Source: Megaleporinus macrocephalus
Taxonomy: Eukaryota > Chordata > Actinopteri > Characiformes > Anostomidae
Reading direction: 5' to 3'
Assembly (NCBI GenBank): GCA_021613375.1
Contig: CM038719.1
Location: 33,394,747-33,458,746 of the forward strand
Length of the DNA stretch: 64,000 bases
Of the stretch, positions 12,069-23,275 are shown piece after piece (position 1 is the stretch's first letter; every line of letters starts with the position of its first letter). A program made the translations under genes and the position numbers. Under the pieces are notes generated by a model. The model saw only the letters and a program-made list of their open reading frames with translations. It did not search any database and had not been told where the DNA came from.

Positions 12069-12093
12069 CTACTACTACTACTACTACTACTAC

Positions 12094-12124
<31 letters not shown>

Positions 12125-12126
12125 AT

Positions 12127-12161
<35 letters not shown>

Positions 12162-12183
12162 ATACTAATAATAATAATAATAA
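11166..12183. repeat. Compound (AAT)n/(ACT)n array, ~1 kb
   Basis: Runs of AAT (3-19 copies) alternate with runs of ACT (about 4-12 copies) through a fixed ACT-ATT junction, repeated about 25 times. A second junction type with TCTATAACT replaces it in several blocks, spaced mainly in 11350-11860. Frames read as poly-Asn/Thr (plus) or poly-Ser/Ile (minus); these are not genes. Confidence 0.97.
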
Positions 12184-12390
12184 CGTAAGCAATAAAAACA
12201 TGTATCAGAGAAGTAAGATACACAGTAGCACCACAGGATTTATACAGCAGTGAGCCTCTGGTCCAATAATCAGAAAACATGTGAGGATGTTACAACTACA
12301 ATGTTGTGTGTGTTCTTGTAGAGGTATAGTTGTGAGGACCACATGTCCTCACTAGTATAGTACAGTCTGATTTTTTTTGGTAAAGTCAAA

Positions 12391-12580
12391 TGTGTGTGTG
12401 TGTGTGTGTGTGAGAGTAAATGAGTGAGACAGACAGAGAGAGGGGAAGAGTGGAAAGGAGACGTGTTTGACAGCAAAAGAAATTGTATTGACTGGTGGCA
12501 AAATGTGTGTGAGGAGGTTTTAAAGTGTGTGAATGCTTGTGGCTGTGTGTGTGTGTATTTGTGTGTGTGTGTCTGAGAGA
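12391..12580. repeat. (TG)n/(GA)n microsatellites
   Basis: GTGTGTGT at about 12391-12411, AGACAGAGAGAG near 12430, and further TG runs at about 12543-12572. Confidence 0.85.
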
Positions 12581-12689
12581 GAGAGTCTGTTCAGCCCACT
12601 GATGCCTGAGGTGTGTGACCTTCACAGAAATACACACTTCATTTTTTCACACTCCTCACTTTTGTCATCACACTAAGTTCATACTAGAT

Positions 12690-14040
12690 ACACACTGAAT
12701 GATTCATAGTAGATCCTGAATAATTAATTATATATTTGGAATAATTAATATTAGATATTCCATAGAGGATATAAAATCATTGATAGAATATAGAGATACA
12801 TAGTGGATATTGAATAATTCATAGTAGATACAGAAAGGTTATAGTGGATATTAAATGATAGATAGTGGATATTAAGTAATTCATAGTACATATGGAATAA
12901 TCTACAGTAGATACTGAAACATTCACAGTAGATAATATGCAATAAATAGTGCATATTAGAAAATCCCACAGTAGAATAATTGAATCATTAAATCATTCAT
13001 AGTAGATCATAAATAGTATCATTGTAGCATTGAATTATTCAGTACCAGCTATGAATTGTTCAGTATCTATTTTGGTGGATACTAAATAACCTATAGTAGT
13101 TATTGAATAACTCATAGTAGATACTGAAACATCCACAGTATATAATAAATAATTTATATTAGAAACTAAATAATTCATATTAGAAACTGAATGATTCATA
13201 GTAGATCCTGAATAATTAATCATATATTTGGAATAATTCATATTAGATACTTACATATTCCATAGAGGATATTAAATCATTGATAGAATATAGAGATACA
13301 GAGTGGATATTGAATACTTTATAGTAGATTAAGAATAATTGATAGTATATACAGAAAGGTTTATAGTGGATACTGAATAATATATAGTGGATATTAAATA
13401 ATTCATAGTAGATATAGAATAATCTGTAGTAGATACTAAAACATTCACATTAGATAATAAACAATACATAGTGCATATTAGAAAAACCCACAGTAGAAAG
13501 TGAATCACTCATTCATAGTAGAACATAAAAAACTCCCACATAAATAAAATAGATATTAAACAATTCAGCATAGGTACTGAATGAATCAGTATTAATGTTA
13601 AATTAATCAGTACCAGCTAGGAATTGTTCAGTATCTATTTTGGTGGATACTAAATAACCTATAGTAGTTATTGAATAACTCATAGTAGATGCTGAAACAT
13701 TCACAGTATATAATAAATAATTCATATTAGAAACTAAATAATCCACAGTAGATACTGAATAATTCACAATAGATACTGAACAATTCATAGTAGATACTGA
13801 AATGTATATACTGGATAATATATATAATATATAGTGGATATTAAACAAACCACTGTATTTACTGAATAATTGATAGCTGATACTAAATTATTCAGAGTAA
13901 ACATTAAATAATTAATGGTTAATACTAAACAAGCTGTAGTAGTTAGTGAATAATTCATAGTAGATCATAATTATGGTGAATACTAAATAATTAATAGCAA
14001 ACACTTAATAATATACAGTAGACACTGAATAAATGATATT
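12690..14040. repeat. AT-rich minisatellite, ~22 bp unit
   Basis: Diverged units on ATTCATAGTAGATACTGAAT with variants TAGTGGATATT and ACAGTAGAT. Two long internal duplications are visible. The block at about 12702-12800 (CCTGAATAATTAAT, CCATAGAGGATAT) recurs at about 13194-13305. The block at about 13048-13165 (TTCAGTATCTATTTTGGTGG) recurs at about 13620-13735. Confidence 0.9.
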
Positions 14041-14044
14041 AAGC

Positions 14045-15300
14045 TTAGTGTTGAAGGTTAATGGCTGTTATCACAACCATGCTGTGTTTTGATATGAATA
14101 TTTTGTGACTGTGATATATAATAACTGTGATATATAACAATAACTGTGATTTGGTGAGTGGCACACCTCATCACCAGCCCCAAGACTCCCAAAAGACTTA
14201 ACCTCAGAGGCTGTTATTATTATAACTACTATTATGACGGATAAACATATGAATAAATAATGTGACCTACCTGTCATCCTTAGAGGGTCCTTAAGAGTAC
14301 GAGGGCGAGAGCAGGTGCTCCTCTTATCCTGGAGGAGGGGTCCACTCCCGTACAGGTCTTGCAAAGAGAAACACATTGGTGAGAGAGATGATCCATGTAC
14401 ATATATGTATATACTTGCCATTTAGAATGTTATGTTGGACCTGTGTGAACGCTATTGTCACTAAATAGGGTGTATGTTGTTATATATGTGTTTTCTTGTC
14501 ACCTGTGAGGGGTTTGGTATAGTTTAGGACGGGGGCTTAGGGTACAAGAACCCCAGTGTAGACATCCATGTAGTCTCGCCTGAACTCCCTGATAGCTTGC
14601 CATGTAGTGTCAATGTGTGGAGGCCATGATAGTGGAGTTCCATCCTTGTGGCTGTTACTCAGTTTGCATGTAAATGAATATAAGTATGTAAATAAGTATT
14701 TTATTTCTGCTTATTATCAGTGTTTTCTTTGTCTGATTGTATTGTCTTGTTGGTAAGCGTCGATCCACCCACACAGAGCTTGTCTACGAAGCATCCAAAA
14801 TCCTCCATCAAGCAGTATTACCATCTCACAAAAACTATCTGTGTTTGTATGTAGAAGAGGAGATATTTTAAATCTGTAGCGCAGACGGGAAATGTCATTG
14901 GCTGCGTAACCAGTATGTAATTCAGCATGTAGTTACACTTGAACAGCAACCCTGAAGTAGTAACTTTCTTTTCTGTGAGAGTTGAAGTGAGGCACATGTT
15001 TACGTGTGGTGTGCGCGTGTGCAGCGGAGGCTGGTTGCAGCTGTGTGGATGTCTTGCTGTAGAGATGAAATCTACAGAAAGCCAGTGAATCACCTCCACT
15101 TACATAAAGCTCCGCTCTATATTTAGCCGTGCCATGACTCCGGATTTCTGCGCCAAAACGATCGACTGCATCGACGTATGTGTGGGCCTGTGAGCTGCTC
15201 CGCCACAGCGGCCGCCGCTGCACTGATTCATGTGAGAATTCACTTCCCCCTCGCTCACTCTCTCAGCCTCACCAGCTCACTCTGTGGTGAAGTGCAGGTA
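14045..15300. other. Unassigned stretch, partly GC-richer
   Basis: No gene recognised. The part at about 14930-15240 is less AT-rich, contains scattered CpGs (CGCCAAAACGATCGACTGC, CGGCCGCCGC) and no repeat I know, so it may be a conserved regulatory island. Confidence 0.3.
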
Positions 15301-15379
15301 CACAGAACCATTCTGCATTATTCACTGGCATGAAATATGTAGATCATTTCCAGTGAGGTTTCATCTTAACCTGTGTGGT

Positions 15380-15402
15380 TGGGGGAGGGGGAGGAGGGGG
15401 GT
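15380..15402 (+). other. G-quadruplex-type motif
   Basis: Three long G runs plus a shorter one, GGGGGAGGGGGAGGAGGGGG, suffice for a potential intramolecular G-quadruplex. Confidence 0.5.
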
Positions 15403-15584
15403 GTGCACCGCTAATACCACCTGACCCATTACAATTATAGGCACCAGAGCAGCAGAGCAGGTGAAGCATGTGCACCCCTGTATTTATTAGAGGAGGGGAA
15501 GTAAAAATATCACCCTGTTCACACATCACCTGTTTCTCCTCTTTCTGTTTCTGTTTCAGCAGCAGGTCTTCCATCTGTGAACTA

Positions 15585-16163
15585 ATCTCAAGATTTTGAC
15601 TTATTATGTCTAAAGAATTCTGTCTTGAGATTTTGATTGAATATTTTGAAGTGATATCTTATTGTCTGGAAATTTTGAATTATTGTAAAAAAAAATCTTA
15701 GATTTTGGCAGAACAATATAAAGGAAAAAAAAATATTTCTTGAGCTTTTAATTCTATCGAGATAATTTAATTAATTTCATTTCTCTGAGATTTTGACAGA
15801 TTTTGGCCTCCCCAAAACCTTAACTTTAATTAAATATTTAAAAATGATTCACTTTTTTTTTTTTTACTAAATACATTTTCACTAATTTTGACTCATTATG
15901 TTGAAACAGTTGCACCTGTTTTTCTCTAAATATCAGATTTTCACTAAATATCAAGAAATAATGATAGTTTTTCTCTAGATTTTAAACTATTTTTTTTTTT
16001 GAGACTTTTACTGATTATGTGGAAAAAAAATATTCCTTGATTTTGGCAAAATATTTCAAAATTAGGGTTTTATTCCTGAAATTTTGTTTCTCAATGTTAA
16101 TGTACTATTTTGTAATAATGCTTCATTTCTTGAAATTTTACCTTATAATATTAATAATATTAA

Positions 16164-16195
<32 letters not shown>

Positions 16196-16260
16196 ATAAT
16201 AATAATAATGATATCTAATTTTGACTGATTATTTTGAAGTAGTGGTATATTTTGGAGTGA
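15585..16260. repeat. Degenerate AT-rich tandem repeat with (TAC)n
   Basis: GAGATTTTGAC-TTATTATGT-like units recur about every 50-100 bp, mixed with A and T homopolymers. At about 16151-16209 a (TAC)n/(TAA)n microsatellite echoes the 11-12 kb array. Confidence 0.65.
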
Positions 16261-16319
16261 ATATGTTTACAAAATAGTTTATTTTCAAAAACAATGCTTC
16301 ATTGTTTACAAACTTAAGA

Positions 16320-16424
16320 GTCTCTCACTCACTCTCTTTCTCTGGCTGTTTTTTGTTTTCTCACTACTATTCTTACTCTTTTTCTCTGTCTGCTTTTTCC
16401 CCTTTCTCTTTCTCTCTCTCTTTC

Positions 16425-16457
<33 letters not shown>
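16320..16457. repeat. C/T-rich tract
   Basis: TCTCTC-rich tract leading directly into the 66-bp shared block at 16458. Confidence 0.85.
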
Positions 16458-16523
16458 AATAACCCCAGCAGCTGGCTGACTGTGCGAGGAGCAGCTCTCC
16501 TGTCTTTTAGCTCCTCTTTCTAT
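16458..16523 (+). repeat. Second copy of the 66-bp shared block
   Basis: Same order as at 10907-10972: AATAACCCCAGCAGCTGGC, GAGGAGCAGCTCTCCTG, TTTTAGCTCCTC. The following ~200 bp (to about 16730) is not shared and is GC-richer. Confidence 0.7.
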
Positions 16524-17061
16524 TCTCATCACATGCTCCCTCTCAATGTCACAGCGAAGCCCCTGCTGGAGGAGTGGGACTCTCGGCATGCTGAGACCGA
16601 ATCAGCCCCCACTCTGTGGGAGGTCCTGGCCGTGCCGATCTCCTTCACCACTAATACCTCCTCAGAGTGACACCAGCGCCAGTTAAAGTCCGTCCTAATG
16701 CCTGTTCCTGGCACTTGGTGCCTACATTAAAGTCTATATTGAACAGCGGTGAGTGGAGTTTAAATGGGCTTTGGCTACGGAGCTAATTCTACGATTTAAT
16801 GGATGTCTGCTTCTGCATAGATGCAAGTATCTCTGTCTGGCTGCGTTAAGCACTTTGGTTTGGCCATTTGGCTCAGCCTTCAACCAACTCCCTTCCACCA
16901 GAAGGATGCTCTAAACACACTTTCAAACCAGTTGAAGATGGGAATTTTTACCTCAATCCCTGTTGCTCAAAGCCTGCATTCATACAAGATGATGGCCAAA
17001 CGAGCCCATTCCAAAATCCTAAACTGGTACGAGCCTCTTATTGGATAATTACTGCATGGGT

Positions 17062-17692
17062 GATTATCTTTCAGCTGGCAACAAGTTATTTAAACCCAAC
17101 TGGTGCAATGAGTTGCTTCTCATGTCTTTATCTAACCGGAAAAAAGGCTTCAATTTGCTTGGGAACATAGGGATTGGACTCTGGAGCAATGGAAGAAGGT
17201 CATGTGGTCTGATGAGTCCAGATTTACCCTGTTCCAGAGTGATGGGCGCATTAGGGTAAGAAGAGAGGCAGGTAAAGTGATGCACCCATCATGCCTAGTG
17301 CCTACCGTACAAGCCTGTGGAGGCAGTGCTATGATCTGGGGTTGCTGCAATTGGTCAGGTCTAGGTTCAGCAACAGTATGTACTCAAAGAATGAGGTCAG
17401 CTGACTACCTGAATATACTGAACGACCAGGTTATGACAAAGCCAGGATTCATCAGGCTCAAATTGGGAGAGCGTGGTTGAGGAAGCATAAGACATGGATT
17501 GGCCACCACAGAGTCCAGACCTTAATCCCATAGAGAATCTTTGGGATGTGCTGGAGAAGGCTTTGCACAGCATTCAGACTCTGCCATCATCAATACAAGA
17601 TCTTGGTGACAAATTAATGCAACACTGGACGAAAATAAATCTTGTGGCATTGCAGAAGCTTATCGAAACAATGCCACAGCCAGGCAGTGTAT
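17062..17692 (+). pseudogene. Tc1-like transposase remnant with right terminus
   Basis: Reading frames join WEHRDWTLEQWKKVMWSDES (about 17161-17220), then FTLFQSDGRIRVRREA, ACGGSAMIWGCCNWSGLG, MRSADYLNILNDQV, and from 17494 WPPQSPDLNPIENLWDVLEK. The first catalytic Asp (WSDE) and the final Glu (NPIEN) of the DDE triad are kept. The segment with the middle Asp has been removed by a deletion near 17440, and frames are shifted there and before 17160. CCAGGCAGTGTAT at 17680-17692 looks like the element's right terminal repeat, directly joined to a truncated C-terminus. No matching left terminus was found, so the 5' end is lost. Non-functional. Confidence 0.85.
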
Positions 17693-17866
17693 AACAGCAA
17701 CGAAGCAACAGCAGTGAAAATGCTGAAATCTACTGTTCCAGGCTGTGAAGGTGATGTCGGCACTCTTCATTCCCTTTACTTAGAACCAAACTGTCAGCAG
17801 CACATGGTTGATGTTCATCTTTAAATGAGGCTGCTTCCTATTCTCCAGCTCTTTAATCAGATATTC

Positions 17867-17937
17867 CATTCCACCTTAAATGTTTGCAGCTTGTACAGGT
17901 GCCAGAATGTAATGGTGGCAGCACTTAAGGTGGAATG
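17867..17937. repeat. Inverted repeat, 13-bp perfect arms
   Basis: CATTCCACCTTAA (17867-17879) and TTAAGGTGGAATG (17925-17937) are exact reverse complements around a 45-bp loop; weaker pairing continues inward. Could be a small foldback MITE. Confidence 0.7.
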
Positions 17938-17939
17938 AA

Positions 17940-18669
17940 AAATTGGAAAATCAAGCAGCCGAGTAGGAACTTGGGCTCCCACATCTTTAACAGGATCCTG
18001 GACTACTATTCTGCAGTCTGCACATTGTACTCTGGACTGCATGGTGTGCTGGTTGAAGCAGATCATCTTAAGCTGAAGGTTTCACAGTAGGTAACAACTT
18101 CCAGCCCCAAGCAACTAACATAGCTAACGAAATAATATGAGGGTCAAACTCTTTTACACAGAGGTTTGCTATTGTGGCTATTTAGAGTTGTTGCTTCAGT
18201 GCCATCATCATGGCATCTCACTGTGAACCAGCCAATCAGAGCAGAGCTCATCAAATGATTCAAGAACAGCTCTTTCCATTCTAGGACTAGATCATTGGCT
18301 GTTAATGGAGTCTGAAACCACATCTGGGCATTTTTCAACCTGACCAAAGTCACAAACCTTCAAATGTCCCATTTATTAATTTTCCTAAATGTATCCATCA
18401 TTCAAACAGAAGTTTTGATTTTTACTCACTTTAATCACATACTTGGGGGGCAACAAAACATTAGGTCTCCTTTGAACCTGACTGACTGCAAACTAGACAA
18501 ATGTTTGAATCAGCACTTTAACATAAATCTCAATTATCATTATCAATTATATTATTTCATAAGCCCCTCACTCTGTCACACTAGTGCAAGCCAAGCCAAG
18601 CCAAGCCAAGCCTTTTTTTCAACGCTAGCTTGTCTTTTTGGATTTTGGTCTCTCCCCTTAGGATAAACT
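17940..18669. other. Unassigned non-coding stretch
   Basis: No gene recognised. A short (CCAAG)n run lies at about 18588-18611. Confidence 0.4.
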
Positions 18670-18895
18670 GGGAACTGCTTTGAACTGTCAGGATACAACT
18701 TAAGCAAGATACCCAACACCCAGCTGCTCCCCAGGAGATGAGGATAGGGCTGCCTACAGCTCTGGGCTAATGTGTGCTCACTGCCCCCTAGTGTATATGT
18801 TCACTAATGTGTGTTTTACTGCACGGATGGGTTTAAATGCGGAGGTCATATTCCACTGCGTGCAAACACAAGTGGCAATTAATTAAAGTTAAATT
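18670..18895 (+). mobile_element. Dispersed SINE-like repeat fragment
   Basis: CCCAGCTGCTCCCCAGGAG, GTGTGCTCACTGCCCCCTAG and GGATGGGTTTAAATGCGGAG occur in the order I remember from an abundant otophysan interspersed repeat. No target duplication was found. Confidence 0.5.
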
Positions 18896-19525
18896 CAACA
18901 TCCCAGCCTGGCTGTAGCTTTTATATGAATTCCAGTATCACTGCAGCCCACTTCATGACGTAACACTTCTAATGTCCTCATGCCTTTGGTTGCCAGAGTC
19001 TGCATCTGTCGTTTATGAGTCCTCAGTGAACGTAACTCTACAGTTCATTTGTTGTGGGTCATTTACGAAGCTAATGCTGCGGCCATATACCCATGTGAGT
19101 CAGTCGGAGTTAAGCTGAGTCATTTAGTGACAGTGCCTGCTGTACCAGTCTACATTATGGTGCAGAAGTCGTAGGCAACTATGAAGATTCTTTTTAGCCT
19201 TTTATCTAGGCTGTAGGACTTACCGATAGAAACGATTTAAAACACTGGAATACATACAGATAAGTCTCGTGAAATGTAACAAGAATACATGAAGAACACA
19301 GGTCTGGGGACCAACTTTTTGCTGCTCTTCTGACATCACATGGATGTGTGAATGAATTCTGTCTGAGGCACATGATTTACTAAGGGCTTACATAGGTTTT
19401 GTATAGGCTTTCTTGAAGAGCACGCCATATTTATTTCATTTTTGCCAGAAAGACTCAGGAGACTAAAGGAACGTTATTTAAGTCTTGGACATGGTTTAAG
19501 AATGTGAAGGTTACAATTATACATA

Positions 19526-20373
19526 GACAAGTCACATCATTGTGACCATCACTTTGGAAGGTGACACAAGCTGTTTCGGAGACACCTGCTCGTAGGATTG
19601 CTAGAAAGTCAAGTCAGACCTGATTGACCCTGCTTGACTGCAAAAGACTTTCAGGAAGATGAAGCAGACTCTTGAGTTGTGGTACATTGTTCTACTGTTC
19701 AGCAACACCTGCAGAAATATGGCCTTCATGGAATCCTGAGTGTCAAAAGATGGTCTAAACAAGCCTGATGCATTTGAGAAACTGTGGAGCAATGAGATTA
19801 AAATAAAACTCGCAATGAGAAAAGATATGTTTGCCGAAAAAGGGGTCCAGAATTTCATGAAAAGAAAACCTCTACAACTATTAAGCATGGAGGCTAGGCT
19901 TTGAGGCAGTGTTATGGTCTGGAGAATGTTTTGGTGGCATTCTCTGGGCCAACTTATTCATTTGGAAGGTACTCTCAACAGATTTGGGTATGAATTCATC
20001 CTTGTGGATCAATTACACCCGAACATGCTTATTGTCTTCCCTGGGGCAGATGGGATCTTCTAGCAAGACAATGCAACACGTCACGCAGCTAGAAATGTGT
20101 GACATTGGTTTGAAAAGCCGACCAAGACTTCCAAGTACTTCTCAGACTTGAACCCCACTGAGCACCTTTGGGACCACCTGGATTGTCGTGTTGGCTGTAT
20201 GGATCTTCCCCAACGTGAACTCCACCAGCGGTAAGATTCACTGCAGTCATGGCTCAAGATTCCTGTGACAATCTTTCAGCACCTTATTGAGTCTCCCAGC
20301 CCATCTGCTGTCCATGCTGCACACGGTGGTTACTCTGGATATTAGCGGGTGGTCATAATAATGTGACTTGACC
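19526..20373 (+). mobile_element. Mosaic Tc1-like element with terminal repeats
   Basis: Left end GACAAGTCACATCATTGTGACC; right end, reverse-complemented, GGTCAAGTCACATTATTATGACC. These are imperfect terminal inverted repeats. The C-terminal half (about 19910-20340) keeps the catalytic motifs QDNATRHAARN and DLNPTEHLWDHLD, with frameshifts and a stop. The N-terminal half (about 19590-19900: CCTGATGCATTTGAGAAACTG) instead resembles the separate family at 21136-22280. So it seems to be a mosaic of two Tc1-like families. No full frame survives. Confidence 0.75.
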
Positions 20374-20756
20374 TTTTATGGAACTTAAAGAGTCCTAGGT
20401 TCAGTTCTCAGAGCGTCAAGGGACGATTGGGACGATAGGAGCAGAGCACACCCGCCCCCTGTAAAGATTAGTGTAGGCCAGCTATTGGTCGAGAGTAATA
20501 AATTAATTGGCGATCAAAATGATGATCCACTTGCGTTGGAAATCTTAAAAGAAGAGTTTAAAAACTCCTATGGGTTTCTAAATGGCGTATCAGGCACTGA
20601 CCTTCAACGAATTTAACAACAGACACAGTTTCAGATGGGTAGCATCTCAAGGTGGCTAGCAAACAGTATGATTAGCCTGTTCGTCTGCTGCCTGGTCTTG
20701 GCCCTGGTTCATCAGCTGTCCTACACTGATGACTAAGACTGTCTGCTATTCTACAA

Positions 20757-20900
20757 GAAATGAGAGCAGTTTCTCCTGCAAGGGGTGAATACCGTCCCCA
20801 CTCAAAAGACCAGGCTTGCCCTCAAAAGGAGACCAATTATCTACACTATCCACACTATAGTCCACTCTATTTTCCGAGCACCACTTGGACAACCAGCAGT
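20757..20900 (-). pseudogene. Possible retroelement SGNH-like fragment
   Basis: The minus-strand frame contains DNWSPFEGKPGLLSGDGIHP, reminiscent of the DG(V/L)HP block in SGNH-hydrolase-like segments of some fish repeats. The frame upstream (toward 21003) shows no further recognisable motif. Based on one short motif. Confidence 0.25.
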
Positions 20901-21135
20901 TCAGTAACCATAACCTGCCATAGATTTTGGTGCCATGTGGAATTGGGATGGGGCCACAGCATATTATGTCATCGGATATCAACTGAACTAATTGACACAC
21001 CACAATATCGGCCTTTGCAATGTCTGACTTCCACAGACAAACATCATTAGACGCTACATGAATAAGTCCCTACATGAAAAACTAGACCCACACTAACGAT
21101 TAACTTGAGCGTGACATGAGCCATTCTATATAGGG

Positions 21136-22280
21136 GCAGGCAAAGGTTTGGGCATCGGTCAAGATTACTGTTACTGTGAACAGTTAAGCAGGTTGAAGAT
21201 GTAATGTTCTCTAAAAGGCACAAAGTTGAAAAGATAAAACAAACTTTTCAACATTTTTAAGCACTATCAGTGTATTATTTTGGTTTTGTACAATTTTAGC
21301 GTAAGAAAAGGAAAGAAGTACCTTGCAAACGTATGGGAACCCTAAAAGATTTGAGCACTCAGATCACTTTGGCTGAGGTCCCAGACCTTAAATAGCCTGT
21401 TAGGATTACAGCTTGTCCACAATCACAGTTAGAAAAGGCCAGGAGATGCAAATTTCCAAGCTTCATATATACCCAGACTCCTCTAACCTTGTCCCAAAAA
21501 ACAGCAGCCATGGGTTCTTCTAAGCAGCTGCCTAAAACTCTGAAAATGGTTGAGACTGACTAAGAAGGAGAAGCTATAAGAAGATAGCAAAGCGTTTTCA
21601 GGTTGTCATTTCCTTAGTTTGAAATGGCAGTTAACAGGAGCAGGAGGTTAGGATCAAGTCTGGTAGACCAAGAAAAATTTCAGAGGCTTGTAGGATTGCT
21701 AGAAAGTCAAATTAGAACCCCCGCTTTACTGCAAAAAACTTTCAGGAAGATGTAGCAGACTCTGGAGTTGTTCTACTCTTTAGCAACACCTGCAGAAAAA
21801 ATTTGATGTTTGCAAAAGAACATCAAAACAAGCCTGATGCATTTCAGAAACTGTGGCCCGATGAGATTAAAAGAAAACTCTTTGGCCTTTATGAGAAAAG
21901 ATATGTTTGGAAACCTCTACAATCATTAAGCACATCAACCATGCTATGGGGTTGTGTTGCAGTCAATGGGACAGTGAACATTTTATGGGTAGAGGAAAGA
22001 ATGGATTCTTGGAAATTCCAGTAAATTCTGAAAGCAAACATAACATCATCTGTAAAAAAGATACAGTTGAAAATAGGATTATGATCCTAAACACACCTCA
22101 AAATCCACAATAGACTGCCTCAAAAGTCACAAGCTAAAAGGTTTTAACATGGCCCTCACAGTCCTATGATCTGAACAAAAGAGCAGTGTATGCAGGACGG
22201 CCGAGGAATCTCACAGAACTGGAAGACTTTTGCGGGGAAGAATTAATAAAAAACCCTCAAACAAGAATTAAAAGACCAAG
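21136..22280 (+). pseudogene. Tc1-like transposon remnant, second orientation
   Basis: Begins with a terminal repeat-like GCAAAGGTTTGGGCATCGG and subterminal GTTACTGTGAACAGTTAAGC. A likely start ATG at 21510 gives MGSSKQLPKTLKM followed by a stop. Further on, a frame (21803-22024) reads FAKEHQNKPDAFQKLWPDEI, then KRKLFGLYEKRYVWKP, the region around the first catalytic Asp (WPDE). The C-terminal GCAGTGTATGCAGGACGGCC and ATCTCACAGAACTGGAAG are recognisable. Several stops and indels; the right terminal repeat is missing where the next element begins at about 22281. Confidence 0.8.
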
Positions 22281-22977
22281 TCCGCCAAGTCCAGTAGTGA
22301 AATTTCCTTACTACTACATAATCCACAGCCAACTCTTAGTGTCAATATAACAAAGTGGAAGCAATTGGGACCGACAGCAAGGCCACATAAAAAGACAGAG
22401 CACGGTCAAAGGTCGGGGTTTGATGTTTGCCAGGAGAACGATACTTGTCTGACTGCTTTGTGCTGAGTGTAAAGTTTGGTGGAGGGGGGATTATGGTGTG
22501 AGGTTGTTTTTCAGGAGTTGGGCTCGACCCCTTAGATCCAATGAAAGAAACTCTTTTGTTTCAAAACAAACGATTTTGGACAATTTCATGCTCTCTACTT
22601 TGTGGGAAGAGTTTGTCCATAAAGACATGAGTAAGTGAGTCTTGTGTGGAAGAACTTGACTGGTCTGCACTGGTCTGAGTCCTGACCTCAACCCGACAGA
22701 ACACCTTTGGGATGAATTAGAGTGGAGACTGTGAGCCAGGCCTTCTCATCCAACATCAGTGTCTGACCTCACAAATGCACTTCTGGAAGAACAGTCAAAA
22801 ATTCCCATAAACACACTCCTAAACCATGTGGAGAGACTTCCCAGAAGAGTCGAAGCCCTTATAGCTGCAAAGGGTGGACTAACATCATATAAAACCTATG
22901 GATAAAGAACGGTTTATATTCTCAAGTTCACATATGTGTGAAGTTAGATGAGTGTATACTTTTTGCAATATAGTGCA
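22281..22977 (+). pseudogene. Internally deleted Tc1-like element
   Basis: Starts inside an N-terminal region (GTCCAGTAGTGAAATTTCC, AACAAAGTGGAAGCAATTGG), jumps at about 22417 to the catalytic half (LPGERYLSDC, SVKFGGGGIMV) and continues to PDLNPTEHLWDELEWRL-type sequence at about 22683-22730. It ends in the terminal repeat-like TACTTTTTGCAATATAGTG (about 22958-22976). The first two catalytic Asp regions are lost with the deletions. This family differs from the element it abuts. Confidence 0.8.
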
Positions 22978-23074
22978 TATACATATATTGATGTATATAA
23001 TATATTATTTATATTATATTAAGTTGCTGTTCAAAACAAATTGACATAACATGTAAATGTTTGTAGCTTTTAGC

Positions 23075-23275
23075 ACCAATATTAATTTTAATTACTAATG
23101 GAAATGGTTCAAAATAGAAAAAAAATCTCTAGAAAATAAGAAACTGCAACTCCTAACAATCACCAAGACTATCTCCATCAGATAAACAGCGCTTAAAGCT
23201 TTTGTCTTTGAGAGAGAGTCTGCTGAATGTGTTAGCTCTTCCTTCAACAGAAAGTATGAAGGGACATTTGAAGGT
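23075..23275 (+). mobile_element. Tc1-derived repeat 'X', partial copy
   Basis: Contains CTCCTAACAATCACCAAGAC and ATCTCCATCAGATAAACAGC, shared with the fuller copies at 23900-24720, 30822-31370 and 41895-42125. Confidence 0.65.

Noticed and set aside
10982..12280. 432-codon and 363-codon minus frames and a 376-codon plus frame
   Set aside because: All read the AAT/ACT trinucleotide array; a triplet repeat has no stops in several frames at once.
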